Origin: Rubrivirga sp046845755
Lineage (GTDB): Bacteria > Bacteroidota > Rhodothermia > Rhodothermales > Rubricoccaceae
Direction: 5' to 3'
Length of the DNA: 64,000 nt
Assembly (NCBI RefSeq): GCF_046845755.1
Contig: NZ_CP177357.1
Coordinates: forward strand, 372,001 to 436,000
Shown piece after piece: positions 37,637 to 46,153 of this stretch. The notes under the pieces were generated by a model. That model was not told the origin of the DNA. It saw only the letters and a list, made by a program, of their open reading frames with translations, and searched no databases. A program made the position numbers and the translations under genes. The stretch's first letter is position 1; every line of letters begins with the position of its first letter.

Positions 37637-39855
37637 GCGTCGACCGTCAGGCTCCGGGCGTTCACGGCCACCACGACCGTCGACAGGCTCATCAGGACGG
37701 CGCCGACGGCGGGGCTCAAGATGACCCCCCACGGCGCCAGCACGCCGGCCGCGAGTGGGATCGCGACGATGTTGTAGCCGGCCGCCCACCACAGGTTCTG
37801 AACCATCTTGCGCGTCGTCGCCTGGGCGAGGGCGATCACGCGGACCGCCGCGCGCGGGTCGGAGCCGACGAGCACGACGTCGGCCGTCTCGACGGCCACG
37901 TCGGTCCCGGCGCCGGCCGCCATCCCCACGTCGGCCGTCGCGAGCGCGGGCGCGTCGTTGACGCCATCGCCGGTCATGGCCACGACGTGGCCCTCGGCCT
38001 GGAGCTCGCGGATGACGGCGCTCTTGCCGTCGGGCAGGACCTCGGCGATCACCCGGTCGATGCCGAGCTGGCGGGCGACGTGCTCGGCGACCTCGCGCTT
38101 GTCGCCGGTCAGCATCACGGCCTCCAGCCCCAGCTCGTGGAGCCGGTCGATGGCCTCCTTCGACTCGGGGCGGACCACGTCGGCCAGCCCCAGCGCACCC
38201 GCGAGTGCGCCGTCGCGCACGACGTAGACGACCGTCGTGCCCTGGCGGCCGAGCGCGTCGGCCTGCGCGGCGAGTGCGGTCGGCACGGCAATGCCCGCGT
38301 CCGCAAGCGCGCCGGGGCTCAGGATCTCGACGGCCCGGCCCTCGACCGTCGCCCGGACGCCGCGGCCGGTGATGGCCTGGAAGTCCGTCGCGGCGGGGAC
38401 CGCCAGCTTGCGCTCGTCGGCGCTGCGGACGACGCCGGCAGCGATGGGGTGCTCGCTCCCGCGCTCGACGGCGGCGGCGGTCGCCAGCAGGTCGTCCTCG
38501 GCGACGCCGTCGGCGGGCAGGACGTCGGTGACGCCGAATCGGCCCTCGGTCAGCGTCCCCGTCTTGTCGAAGACCAGGACGTCGAGGTCGCGGGCGCGCT
38601 CGAAGGCGGCGCGGTCGCGGACGAGGAGGCCGTTCCGCGCCGAGATCGAGGTCGACACGGCGACGACGAGCGGGATCGCCAGCCCGAGCGCGTGGGGGCA
38701 CGCGATGACCATCACGGTCACGGCCCGCTCAATCGCGAACGCGAGCGGCCCTTCGCTCAGCAGCCACCACGCCAGGAACGTCGCGGCGCCGACCGTCACG
38801 GCGACGATCGTCAGCCAGAACGCGGCGCGGTTGGCGAGGTCCTGCGTCCGCGACTTCGAGGCCTGCGCCTCGCGGACCAGCGTCACGACCTGGTTGAGGT
38901 AGGCGTCGGCGCCGGTCTTGATGACCTCGACGGTCAGCACGCCGGTCCCGTTGACGGACCCCGCGATCACCTCGTCGCCCATCGCTTTCTCGACCGGCAC
39001 GGACTCGCCCGTCAGGGCGGCCTGGTTGACCGCGCTCCCGCCCTCGACGACCACGCCGTCGGCGGGCACCTTTTCGGACGCCTTGACCAGGATCCGGTCG
39101 CCGGGGCGGAGCTGGGCGGTCGGCACATCCTCGACGGCGCCGTCGGGCCCCAGGCGGTGCGCCTCGTCGGGCATCAGCCGCGCCAGCTCTTCGAGCGCCC
39201 GGCTGGCGCCCATCACGCTCCGCATCTCGACCCAGTGGCCCACCAGCATGAGGTCGACGAGCGTGGCGGTCTCCCAGAAAAAGAGGTTGCCCTCGAGCCC
39301 GAGCACGACGGCGACCGAGTACACGAAGGCGACTGTGATCGCGAGCGCGACGAGCGTCATCATGCCCGGCCGGCCCTTTGATAACTCGGCCTTGGCGCCG
39401 ATCAGGAACGGCCAGCCGCCGTAGGCCCACACGACGGACGCCAGCGCGGTGAGCACCCAGACCGAGCCGGGGAACGTCCACTCGACCCCGGCCCACATCT
39501 GGAGCATCGGGCTCAGCGCCAAGATGGGGACGGTGAGCCCGAGGCAGACCCAGAAGCGGCGCTTAAAGTCCTCGACCATCATCGCGTGGTGGTCGTGGTG
39601 CCCGCCGCCAGCGCCGTGGTCCATCTGGGAGTGGTCCATCGTGCCGTGGCCCATCGCGGAATGGTCCATGCCGGCGCCCGCGGTGCCGTGGCCCATCGCC
39701 GCGTGGTCCATCTCGGAGTGGCGCGCGTCGGCGGCGTCGTGCGCCTCGATGGGCCCGGCGTGGCCGTCGGCGTGGGAGCCGTGCGGGCCTTCGTGGGCGG
39801 CCTCGCGGAGCTCGGCCTGCTTGAGACCGGGGGCGTCGGCGGGCGAGTCGTCCAT
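37633..39855 (-). CDS. CPH-type copper/silver P-type ATPase (P1B-3, CopB-like)
   Basis: This 740-residue pump has a metal-binding N-terminus (about 45-105) instead of an HMA domain: repeats of MDHxxM/MGHGT and GGGHHDHH. The transport motif is CPH in VIACPHALGLAIPL, with phosphorylation site DKTGTLT, TGESVPVEK, SEHPIA and GDGVNDAPAL. CPH with a His-rich N-terminus defines the P1B-3 group, which moves Cu(II)/Cu(I) or Ag(I). The start at 39855 (MDDSPADAPG) leaves the whole His/Met region and places a copper-island dyad 63 nt upstream. It heads an operon with the channel and cytochrome genes. Confidence 0.95.
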   Translation of the reverse strand: MDDSPADAPGLKQAELREAAHEGPHGSHADGHAGPIEAHDAADARHSEMDHAAMGHGTAGAGMDHSAMGHGTMDHSQMDHGAGGGHHDHHAMMVEDFKRRFWVCLGLTVPILALSPMLQMWAGVEWTFPGSVWVLTALASVVWAYGGWPFLIGAKAELSKGRPGMMTLVALAITVAFVYSVAVVLGLEGNLFFWETATLVDLMLVGHWVEMRSVMGASRALEELARLMPDEAHRLGPDGAVEDVPTAQLRPGDRILVKASEKVPADGVVVEGGSAVNQAALTGESVPVEKAMGDEVIAGSVNGTGVLTVEVIKTGADAYLNQVVTLVREAQASKSRTQDLANRAAFWLTIVAVTVGAATFLAWWLLSEGPLAFAIERAVTVMVIACPHALGLAIPLVVAVSTSISARNGLLVRDRAAFERARDLDVLVFDKTGTLTEGRFGVTDVLPADGVAEDDLLATAAAVERGSEHPIAAGVVRSADERKLAVPAATDFQAITGRGVRATVEGRAVEILSPGALADAGIAVPTALAAQADALGRQGTTVVYVVRDGALAGALGLADVVRPESKEAIDRLHELGLEAVMLTGDKREVAEHVARQLGIDRVIAEVLPDGKSAVIRELQAEGHVVAMTGDGVNDAPALATADVGMAAGAGTDVAVETADVVLVGSDPRAAVRVIALAQATTRKMVQNLWWAAGYNIVAIPLAAGVLAPWGVILSPAVGAVLMSLSTVVVAVNARSLTVDA

Positions 39856-39917
39856 GAGCGGAGAGGCAGGTGGGGCTGCCCGTCCAACGCGGACGGAGGC
39901 GTCGGGGTCGGACACCG

Positions 39918-39939
39918 AACCTGAAAAGGCCTTCAGGTT
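39918..39939 (-). promoter_or_regulatory. Copper-island dyad A, upstream of the CPH ATPase
   Basis: AACCTGAA-N6-TTCAGGTT is a perfect 8-bp inverted repeat 62 nt upstream of the CPH-ATPase ATG. Its core CCTGAAAAGGC-N3-CAGG is shared with dyads at 44768 and 45339. Confidence 0.7.
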
Positions 39940-39982
39940 GGCGCTCCAGGCGCATCCCGCCACCGCCAGGCCAGCCGCCGAC

Positions 39983-40882
39983 CTACGCCGTCGACCGGAC
40001 CCGCGTCCCGAGCAGGTCCACGAGCATCGGCCGGGCCGTCCGGACCGCCCACGCCCCGGCCGCCGCGCACTCGCGGCGGGCGTCGAACTCGAGCGTGTGG
40101 ATCGTCCGCTGGAAGTCGGGCCGGAGCGTGAGGTCGGCGAGCGCGAACCGGGCGGCGGCGTGGCTCCGGCTGGTGATGAAGGCGGCCCGCTGGAGCGCGT
40201 AGAACCCGTTGTCGATGGACGGCGCCGGGCGGCTCTGGCCGACGTCGACGGCGAGCACGGTCGGCGGGCCGATCTGGCGTGCGAGGTCGACCGGCGCGGG
40301 ATCGGCGTAGGCGCCGTCGGCCAGCAAGAGGTCGCCGAGTTCGAGCGGCGGGAGCACGCCCGCGAGTGCGGAACTGGCGTAGACGGCGTCGGCCGCGTCG
40401 CCCTCGCGCATCACGTGGCGGGCGCCAGTCCGCAAGTCGGTCGCCGTGATGGCAACGGGGAGCCGGGCCTCGGCGAGGTCGCGACCGTCGGCCAGCGTTG
40501 CGAGCGCCTGGCGGCCCGCGTCGTTGGCGGGCACGCCGACGCCCCAGCCGGTCACGAGCCGGAGCGCGAACTCGGCGCCCAGCCGCCGCGCGCGGAGCCG
40601 GTCGAAGAGGGACGCCTCGGTCCCGTCGCCGGGCGGCGGCGGGAACGCCCGCGTGTCGATCGCGAGCACGGCGTCGTACCAGTCGTCACGCAGGACGTAC
40701 GCCGCCGCCACGGCAGCCCCCATCGACACCCCGACAATGGCCGACGGCCGCAGCCCCTCGGCCTCCAGCGCGCGGAGCACGCCGACGTGGGCGAACCCTC
40801 GCGCGCCGCCGCCGCCGAGCAAGAGGGTAAACGGGCGGTGGGGACTCACGCGAGCGACGGGGCGTCGGGCCGGCACGCCCAC
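39983..40882 (-). CDS. Patatin-like phospholipase
   Basis: This 299-residue patatin-fold hydrolase has the Gly-rich oxyanion loop LLLGGGGARGFAHVGVLRAL, the nucleophile motif GVSMG and the catalytic-dyad Asp in LLADGAYADPAPV. Enzymes of this group release fatty acids from lipids. The GTG start at 40882 lies 3 nt after the stop of the Met/His-rich gene, making it the last gene of the multicopper-oxidase operon. A phospholipase here may repair or remodel copper-damaged membranes, but that is inference. Confidence 0.9.
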   Translation of the reverse strand: MGVPARRPVARVSPHRPFTLLLGGGGARGFAHVGVLRALEAEGLRPSAIVGVSMGAAVAAAYVLRDDWYDAVLAIDTRAFPPPPGDGTEASLFDRLRARRLGAEFALRLVTGWGVGVPANDAGRQALATLADGRDLAEARLPVAITATDLRTGARHVMREGDAADAVYASSALAGVLPPLELGDLLLADGAYADPAPVDLARQIGPPTVLAVDVGQSRPAPSIDNGFYALQRAAFITSRSHAAARFALADLTLRPDFQRTIHTLEFDARRECAAAGAWAVRTARPMLVDLLGTRVRSTA

Positions 40883-40885
40883 AAC

Positions 40886-41992
40886 CTAGTCGCGGGCCGA
40901 CGACCAGTGGACGGCCGCGACGCGCCAGCCGGCCGGCGACTGGCGCATCACCAACAGCTCGGCTCGCTCGGCGCCGCCGATCCGCTGCGTGGAAGCGACC
41001 CAGGCGGCGTCGCCCGCGACGGTTGTCCGGCGGAAGACGGGCTCGGCGGTCTTGCCGGCGAGGAAGGCGGCGTCCCGGAGAAAGTGGTCCGAGAGGTACT
41101 CGGTCCGGGAGGCGTGGCCGGCACCCGTAAGCACGACGGCGTCGGGCGCGAGCAAGGCCTCGACGGCGGCGCGGTCGCCTGCGGCCAGCGCGGCGTGGAA
41201 CCGGTCTGCGGTGGCGGAGGCGTCGAAGGCGGCGGGGCCGACGGCCGGGGTGGCCGGGCGCTCGTCGCCGTTGGGCGCGCCCGCGTTGCGGCGCTGCATC
41301 GCGACGCCCGCGGCATGATCCGCGCCCGCCCCGGCCCGGCCGTGATTCGTCTGGCCGTGGTCCATGCCCGAGTGGTCCATGCCGTCCATCTGCGAATGAT
41401 CCGTCTCGGGCATCGCATCGTGGCCCATCCGGCCGTGATCCATCTGGTCATGGTTGCCCTCCATCTGGCCGTGGTCCATCCCCCCCGGCATGGTCTGCAT
41501 CATGCGGTGCATCTCGGGGTCCGCCATCATCCGCTGGTGGACGGCTGGGGTCGCCATCATGCGGACGTGGGCGGCCTGCATCCGGGCCATAAAGGCGGCG
41601 TGGTCGGCGGGCGACATGGCGCCCATCCGCTCGCGCATCTGTGCCATCATGGCGTCGTGATCCATCGCGCCGTGGTCCATCCCCTGCATTTGGGAGTGGT
41701 CCATCTGGCCATGGTCCATGCCCGCGTGGTCGCCCGCCGGCATCCTGCCGGACATGAGAGCCTTCATCTCCGAGTCAGCCATCATCGCCGCGTGGATCTC
41801 GGGGTCGGCCATCATGGCCCGATGAAGCGCCATGAGCGAGTCGTGCGGAATCGCGCCGTGGTCCATCCCGGGCATGGCCGCGTGGTCTTGCTGCGAATGG
41901 TCGGTCTGACCGTGGCCTTGGTGCTGCTGGGCGAGGACGGAGGGCGCGGCGAGGAGGGCGGCGCCGAGGACGAGGCGTCGGGTCGTTTTCAT
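40886..41992 (-). CDS. Met/His-rich copper-binding protein with NTF2-like domain
   Basis: This 368-residue exported protein has signal MKTTRRLVLGAALLAAPSVL. A low-complexity region follows (about 22-232) with about 40 Met and 26 His. It contains many MDHG/MDHS units and MMADPE units, as in DHAGMDHGQMDHSQM and VHQRMMADPEMHRMM. A C-terminal domain (about 252-366) resembles SnoaL/NTF2 folds (DRFHAALAAGDRAAVEALLA, VAAVHWSSARD). The first part looks like a periplasmic Cu(I)/Cu(II) sponge. The second may bind a small ligand or only promote dimers. It sits between copB and the patatin gene. Confidence 0.85.
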   Translation of the reverse strand: MKTTRRLVLGAALLAAPSVLAQQHQGHGQTDHSQQDHAAMPGMDHGAIPHDSLMALHRAMMADPEIHAAMMADSEMKALMSGRMPAGDHAGMDHGQMDHSQMQGMDHGAMDHDAMMAQMRERMGAMSPADHAAFMARMQAAHVRMMATPAVHQRMMADPEMHRMMQTMPGGMDHGQMEGNHDQMDHGRMGHDAMPETDHSQMDGMDHSGMDHGQTNHGRAGAGADHAAGVAMQRRNAGAPNGDERPATPAVGPAAFDASATADRFHAALAAGDRAAVEALLAPDAVVLTGAGHASRTEYLSDHFLRDAAFLAGKTAEPVFRRTTVAGDAAWVASTQRIGGAERAELLVMRQSPAGWRVAAVHWSSARD

Positions 41993-42018
41993 CAGAGGAG
42001 GGGAGGAGTGGTGGGGGG

Positions 42019-42786
42019 TCAGCGCCACAGGCGGATGCCGAAGACCAGGAGCGCCTCGGAGGTGGACTCGCCCTCGGCGCGGGCGGAGTCGGCGGCGTCG
42101 CCGAACCGGTTGAGCCACGTCACGCCGACGTAGGGCGCGACCTCGCGGCGGACCTCGTAGCGCAGGCGGAGCCCGACCTCGAGGTCGTTGAGGCCCGAGC
42201 CGACGCCCCAGTCCTCGACGGCCTGCACGGCGACGTTGAGCTCGGCCTGGGGCTGGAGCACCAGCCGCTGGGTGAGCAGCAGGTCGTATGAGCCCTCGAA
42301 CCGGGCCGACACGTCGCCGGCGTCGGAGATGAACAAGGCGGGCTCGACCTCGAAGAAGTAGGGCGCCAGCCCTTCGAGCCCGACCGTCAGGAACGGCCGC
42401 GCGCGGAAATCGCCGTCGCCAAACTCGGTGTCGACACGGACGCCGGCCTGGGCCTCGAAGTACGACGTGATCAGGCGGCTGTAGAGCGCCTGCGCCTCGA
42501 TCTCGCCGGTGCCCTCAGAGAGGAGCCCTTCACCCTCGCCCTTGACGTAGAGCTTCCGGTAGTCGGTGCCGGTGCGGACGAGCCCCTCGAACCGGCCCGG
42601 CAGCCCGTCGGCGCCCGGCGCGAGCTCGAACTGGTCGAGGAGGGCGAGCGTGTAGCTCTTCGGGCCGTGGGCGGCGCCGAGCACGAAATGGGGGTACTCG
42701 GGGAAGGGCACGTCGCCGTCGTGGCCCTGGGCGGCGGCCGGGCCGCTGGCGACGGCCGCGAGGAGGAAGAGGGAAAGGCGGAGCAT
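42019..42786 (-). CDS. copB: Outer-membrane copper resistance protein CopB/PcoB
   Basis: This 255-residue protein has signal MLRLSLFLLAAVASGPAAAQ and a C-terminal beta-barrel of the CopB family (PF05275). It includes GRFEGLVRTGTDYRKLYVKG and LEVGLRLRYEVRREVAPYVG, and the last strand ends LLVFGIRLWR. The long Met/His-rich N-terminal extension seen in many CopB proteins is missing here. That role appears to be taken by the next gene, which is rich in MDH repeats. It lies 34 bp after the multicopper oxidase gene. Confidence 0.93.
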   Translation of the reverse strand: MLRLSLFLLAAVASGPAAAQGHDGDVPFPEYPHFVLGAAHGPKSYTLALLDQFELAPGADGLPGRFEGLVRTGTDYRKLYVKGEGEGLLSEGTGEIEAQALYSRLITSYFEAQAGVRVDTEFGDGDFRARPFLTVGLEGLAPYFFEVEPALFISDAGDVSARFEGSYDLLLTQRLVLQPQAELNVAVQAVEDWGVGSGLNDLEVGLRLRYEVRREVAPYVGVTWLNRFGDAADSARAEGESTSEALLVFGIRLWR

Positions 42787-42820
42787 GGCGATCAGAGGGG
42801 ACGTCAGAGGAGGGCGTGGG

Positions 42821-44710
42821 CTAGCCCTGGGGCGCGTAGCTGGCGGCGAGGGCCTCGGGCAGCACCTCGCCCGGGCGCTGGACCATCGCCACCCTGAACA
42901 TGCCGAGCTCCATGTGGTAGAGCACGTGGCAGTGGAAGGCCCAGGGGCCGAGCGCGTCGACCTCGACGAGGAGGGACACCCGCTCGGCGGGCTTCACGAC
43001 GATGGTGTGGACGCGCGGGATGTACTCGCCCTGCCCGTTCTCGAGCTCCATCCACATGCCGTGCAGGTGCATGGGGTGGTTCATCATGGTGTCGTTGACC
43101 ATGGTGAGTCGCAGGCGCTCGCCGTAGACCATCGGGATCAGGGGCTCCTCGGCGTAGGTCTTGCCGTTGATGCCCCACATGTAGCGCTCCATGTTGCCCG
43201 TCAGGTGGAGCTCGATCTCGCGGTCGGGCGCGCGGCGGGGCTCGGGGTGGAGCGCCCGAAGGTCGGTGTAGACGAGCACGCGGCGGCCGTCGTCGCCCAG
43301 CCCGACGCCGGGCTCGTGGAGACGGGATTGCGTCTGCATCGGGGCCATCGCGTTCGCGATGCCGTGGTCGTCGGGCCCGTGCATCGTGGGCTCGGGGAGC
43401 GAGCCCGGCGCCCGCAGGCCAGAGGTGTCGATGCCGGGGGCCGCCATGTCGTGGCCCATCGCCGCGTGGTCCATTTGGGCGGCGGGGGCGTCGCCGTGGC
43501 CGCTGTGGTCCATGCCCACCGCAACACCAACGGCTGCGCCGCCGGACATGTCCATGGCCCCATGGTTCATGCCCTCGTGGCCCATCGCGCCGTGGTCCAT
43601 GCCCATGTCCATCATGGTCAGCGTCGGGCGCTCGCGCTCGGCGGGGACCGGGGCCGTCATGCCGGGCCGGGGGGCGAGCGTGCCGCGCGCGTAGCCCGAG
43701 CGGTCCATCGACTCGGCAAAGAGGGTGTACGCCCGGTCGCCGGGCTCGACGATGACGTCGTACGTCTCGGCGATGCCGATCCGGAACTCCTCGACGGCGA
43801 CCGGCTGCACGTGCTGCCCGTTGACCTGGACGACCGACAAGCCGAGGCCGGGGATGCGGACGTCGTAGAACGTGCCCGCGCTCGCGTTGATGAACCGGAT
43901 CCGGACGCGCTCGCCGGGCCGGAACTGGCCGAACCACCCGGGGTCGGGCGCCTGGCCGTTCATGAGGTAGGTGTACGTGGCGCCCGTGATGTCCGAGATG
44001 TCGGACGGGTCCATCCGCATCCGCTCCCAGTCCAGCCGGTCGCCCAGCCTCATGCCGTCGCCCTTGAGCAGGTCGGCGACCGTGTTGCGCTGGTAGTTGT
44101 AGTAGTTCGCCCGCTTTTTGAGGTTGGCGAGCACGTCGTGCGGGTTCTCGAACGTCCAGTCCGAGAGCACCACGACCATCTCGCGGTCGAACGGCGCCGG
44201 CTCCGGGCCGGCGGGGTCGATGACGAACGGGGCGTAGTGGCCGAGCTGCTCCTGGAACGCCGAGTGGCTGTGGCACCAGTACGTCCCGTACTGGCGGATC
44301 GGGAAGCGGTACTCGAACGTGGAGCGCGCCGCGATGCCGGGGAAGTTGACGTGCGGCACGCCGTCCATGGCGTTCGGCAGGATGAGGCCGTGCCAGTGGA
44401 TCGAGGTGTTCTCGTCGAGCCGGTTGTGGACGCGGATGACGGCCTCGTCGCCCTCGGTAAAGCGCAGGAGGGGGCCGGGGACGGTCCCGTTCATGGTGAC
44501 CGCCGTGCCGGTCTCGCCGCCGAACGCAATCCGCGTCCGGTCGATGAAGAGGTCGTACTCGACCAGGCCCGGGCGACGGACCGTCGGCGCCAGGCCGGCG
44601 ACGCGAGCGGGGCCCGCGAGGGCGGACCGTGCCCAGGCCGGGGTCAGGGCGCTCAGGCCGGCGAGCGCGCCGACGGCGCCCGCATTGCGGAGGAAAAGGC
44701 GGCGGTCCAT
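42821..44710 (-). CDS. pcoA: Multicopper oxidase, copper resistance type (PcoA/CopA)
   Basis: This 629-residue oxidase has a Tat signal (MDRRLFLRNAGAVGALAG, RRLFL form) and three cupredoxin domains. The copper ligands are SIHWHGLI, WCHSHSAF, NHPMHLHGMW and AFHCHVLYHMELGM. Between domains 2 and 3 (about 385-440) lies a Met/His insert with MDMGMDHGAMGHEGMNHGAM, typical of Cu(I) oxidases of the PcoA type. It should oxidise Cu(I) in the periplasm and limit its toxicity. A copper-island dyad lies 57 nt upstream. CopB, the Met/His-rich protein and the patatin follow. Confidence 0.96.
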   Translation of the reverse strand: MDRRLFLRNAGAVGALAGLSALTPAWARSALAGPARVAGLAPTVRRPGLVEYDLFIDRTRIAFGGETGTAVTMNGTVPGPLLRFTEGDEAVIRVHNRLDENTSIHWHGLILPNAMDGVPHVNFPGIAARSTFEYRFPIRQYGTYWCHSHSAFQEQLGHYAPFVIDPAGPEPAPFDREMVVVLSDWTFENPHDVLANLKKRANYYNYQRNTVADLLKGDGMRLGDRLDWERMRMDPSDISDITGATYTYLMNGQAPDPGWFGQFRPGERVRIRFINASAGTFYDVRIPGLGLSVVQVNGQHVQPVAVEEFRIGIAETYDVIVEPGDRAYTLFAESMDRSGYARGTLAPRPGMTAPVPAERERPTLTMMDMGMDHGAMGHEGMNHGAMDMSGGAAVGVAVGMDHSGHGDAPAAQMDHAAMGHDMAAPGIDTSGLRAPGSLPEPTMHGPDDHGIANAMAPMQTQSRLHEPGVGLGDDGRRVLVYTDLRALHPEPRRAPDREIELHLTGNMERYMWGINGKTYAEEPLIPMVYGERLRLTMVNDTMMNHPMHLHGMWMELENGQGEYIPRVHTIVVKPAERVSLLVEVDALGPWAFHCHVLYHMELGMFRVAMVQRPGEVLPEALAASYAPQG

Positions 44711-44767
44711 CGGGGTGGGGCGTGAGGTGGTGGGGAAACGCCCGGCGCCCGCAGAGGTGCGGCGGAT

Positions 44768-44787
44768 CGCCTTAAAAGGCGCTAAGG
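44768..44787 (-). promoter_or_regulatory. Copper-island dyad C, upstream of the multicopper oxidase
   Basis: CCTTA-N8-TAAGG within CGCCTTAAAAGGCGCTAAGG lies 57 nt upstream of the oxidase ATG. Compared with dyads A and B, both arms change together (CCTGA/TCAGG to CCTTA/TAAGG), so symmetry is kept. Confidence 0.7.
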
Positions 44788-44820
44788 TGGGCGGCGAAGA
44801 GCTCACGAAGGGCCGGGCCG

Positions 44821-45201
44821 TCAGTGGCCGTGGCCCCCGTCGTGGTGCGCGTCTCCGTCCATGCGCGTCCCGTCCTCCATCGTGTGTCCATCGTGCCCGT
44901 CCATCGCGGGCGGGGTCTCGGCGGGCGGGGGAGGTGGCTCGACGGCCGGGGCGCTCGGCGAGGGCGCGGTCGGAGGCATGGGGAGCGGCGCGACGGGCGG
45001 GGCGGCGGCCGGAGCATCGGCCGGGACATCGACGGGTTCGTCCAGGACGGCCGGCTCGCCGACGTCGGACGAGTCGGCGGTCAGGGAGTCGGGGACCACG
45101 GCCGCGATCGCGGGACGGGCGTCTGCGACCGCCGGGGTCGTGTCGTCGGAGCCGCAACCTGAGGCGACGGCGAGGAGGGCGGTGAGGAGGAGCGGGCGCA
45201 T
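44821..45201 (-). CDS. Lipoprotein with His-rich C-terminus
   Basis: This 126-residue lipoprotein (MRPLLLTALLAVASGCGSDD, lipobox VASGC) has a Pro/Ala-rich linker from about 60 to 98. It ends in a metal-binding tail with MDGHDGHTMEDGTRMDGDAH and HHDGGHGH. It is anchored in an outer or inner membrane and would present His and Met to periplasmic copper. It lies divergent to the response regulator and upstream of the oxidase, with dyad C between it and the oxidase start. No enzymatic domain is present. Confidence 0.75.
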   Translation of the reverse strand: MRPLLLTALLAVASGCGSDDTTPAVADARPAIAAVVPDSLTADSSDVGEPAVLDEPVDVPADAPAAAPPVAPLPMPPTAPSPSAPAVEPPPPPAETPPAMDGHDGHTMEDGTRMDGDAHHDGGHGH

Positions 45202-45338
45202 GGGCCAGAGGGAGCGGCTAGAGCGAGCGGAGGGAGGGGGGCGCGAGCGCGCGGCCGACGGCGACGGTGGCGGCGACCAGGACGGCGGAGGCAGGGCGCC
45301 AGGACAACGGGCCAGCGGCCGTCATGTGAGCGCCGGCC

Positions 45339-45360
45339 AACCTGAAAAGGCGGACAGGTG
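45339..45360 (+). promoter_or_regulatory. Copper-island dyad B, upstream of the response regulator
   Basis: ACCTG-N10-CAGGT within AACCTGAAAAGGCGGACAGG lies 59 nt upstream of the response-regulator ATG. It shares CCTGAAAAGGC-N3-CAGG with dyad A. Confidence 0.7.
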
Positions 45361-45419
45361 CCGATCGCCCCTCCATCTCGTGCGTACCCCACCACGCCCC
45401 CCTCCCTGACGGTCCGCAA

Positions 45420-46127
45420 ATGTGGGTTCTGGTCATCGAAGACGAAGCCCGCCTGGCCGACTCGGTCCGCCGCGGGCTCGAAGAGGAGGGTTACCGCGTG
45501 GACCTCGCAGGCGACGCCGAGGCCGGCGAGCGGTTGGCGCTGGCGAACGCCTACGACGCCTTCGTGGTCGACTGGCGGCTGCCCAAGGGCGACGGCAAGA
45601 CCCTGGTCGAGCGGATCCGGGCGGCGGGCCGCGAGGAGCCCGTCCTGATGCTGACCGCCCTCGCGGACGTCGAGCACCGCGTGGCCGGGCTTGACGCCGG
45701 CGCCGACGACTACCTCCCGAAGCCGTTCGCCTTCGAAGAGCTGGTGGCCCGGCTCCGGGCGCTCCTGCGGCGGCCCCCGCTGTCGGACCAGGAGCGGGTG
45801 GTCGCCGTCGGCCCGCTCGTGCTCGACGGCGAGCGCCGCCGCGTCTCGGTGGACGGACCGCAGGGCGAAGCGGTCCTCAACCTGCGCCCCAAGGAGTACG
45901 CCATGTTGGAGGTGCTGATGCGGAGCGCGGACGCGGCCCTGTCCCGGACCGTCCTGGCCGAGCGCGTCTGGGGCGACGCCCTGTTCGTGACCGACAACGC
46001 CCTCGACGTGACCGTGAGCGGGCTCCGCCAGCGCCTCGCCGACGCCGTCCGCGCCTCGGGTGCCGGCGACCCGCCCCACGTTGAGACCGTCCGGGGCGTG
46101 GGGTACCGGCTGGCGTCGGGCGCGTAG
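45420..46127 (+). CDS. OmpR-family response regulator of the copper island
   Basis: This 235-residue protein has a receiver domain (about 1-115) with the acidic pocket in LVIEDEARLADSV, the phospho-Asp in FVVDWRLPKGDG and the Lys in DDYLPKPFAFEELV. A winged-helix output domain follows (about 130-232; LRPKEYAMLEVLMRS, DVTVSGLRQRL, VRGVGYRL). It resembles CusR/CopR, and the kinase gene follows after 26 bp. The ATG at 45420 is fixed by the MWVLVIEDE start. A dyad shared with two copper operons precedes it, suggesting autoregulation. Confidence 0.94.
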   Translation: MWVLVIEDEARLADSVRRGLEEEGYRVDLAGDAEAGERLALANAYDAFVVDWRLPKGDGKTLVERIRAAGREEPVLMLTALADVEHRVAGLDAGADDYLPKPFAFEELVARLRALLRRPPLSDQERVVAVGPLVLDGERRRVSVDGPQGEAVLNLRPKEYAMLEVLMRSADAALSRTVLAERVWGDALFVTDNALDVTVSGLRQRLADAVRASGAGDPPHVETVRGVGYRLASGA

Positions 46128-46153
46128 GCCGGCCCCGGCGCGTTCTTGTGGCC

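Noticed and set aside
39449..42133. A long plus-strand frame rich in His and Val across the copper genes
   Set aside because: The His runs are the antisense of the MDH repeats on the minus strand, which carry signal peptides, CPH ATPase motifs and the patatin active site.
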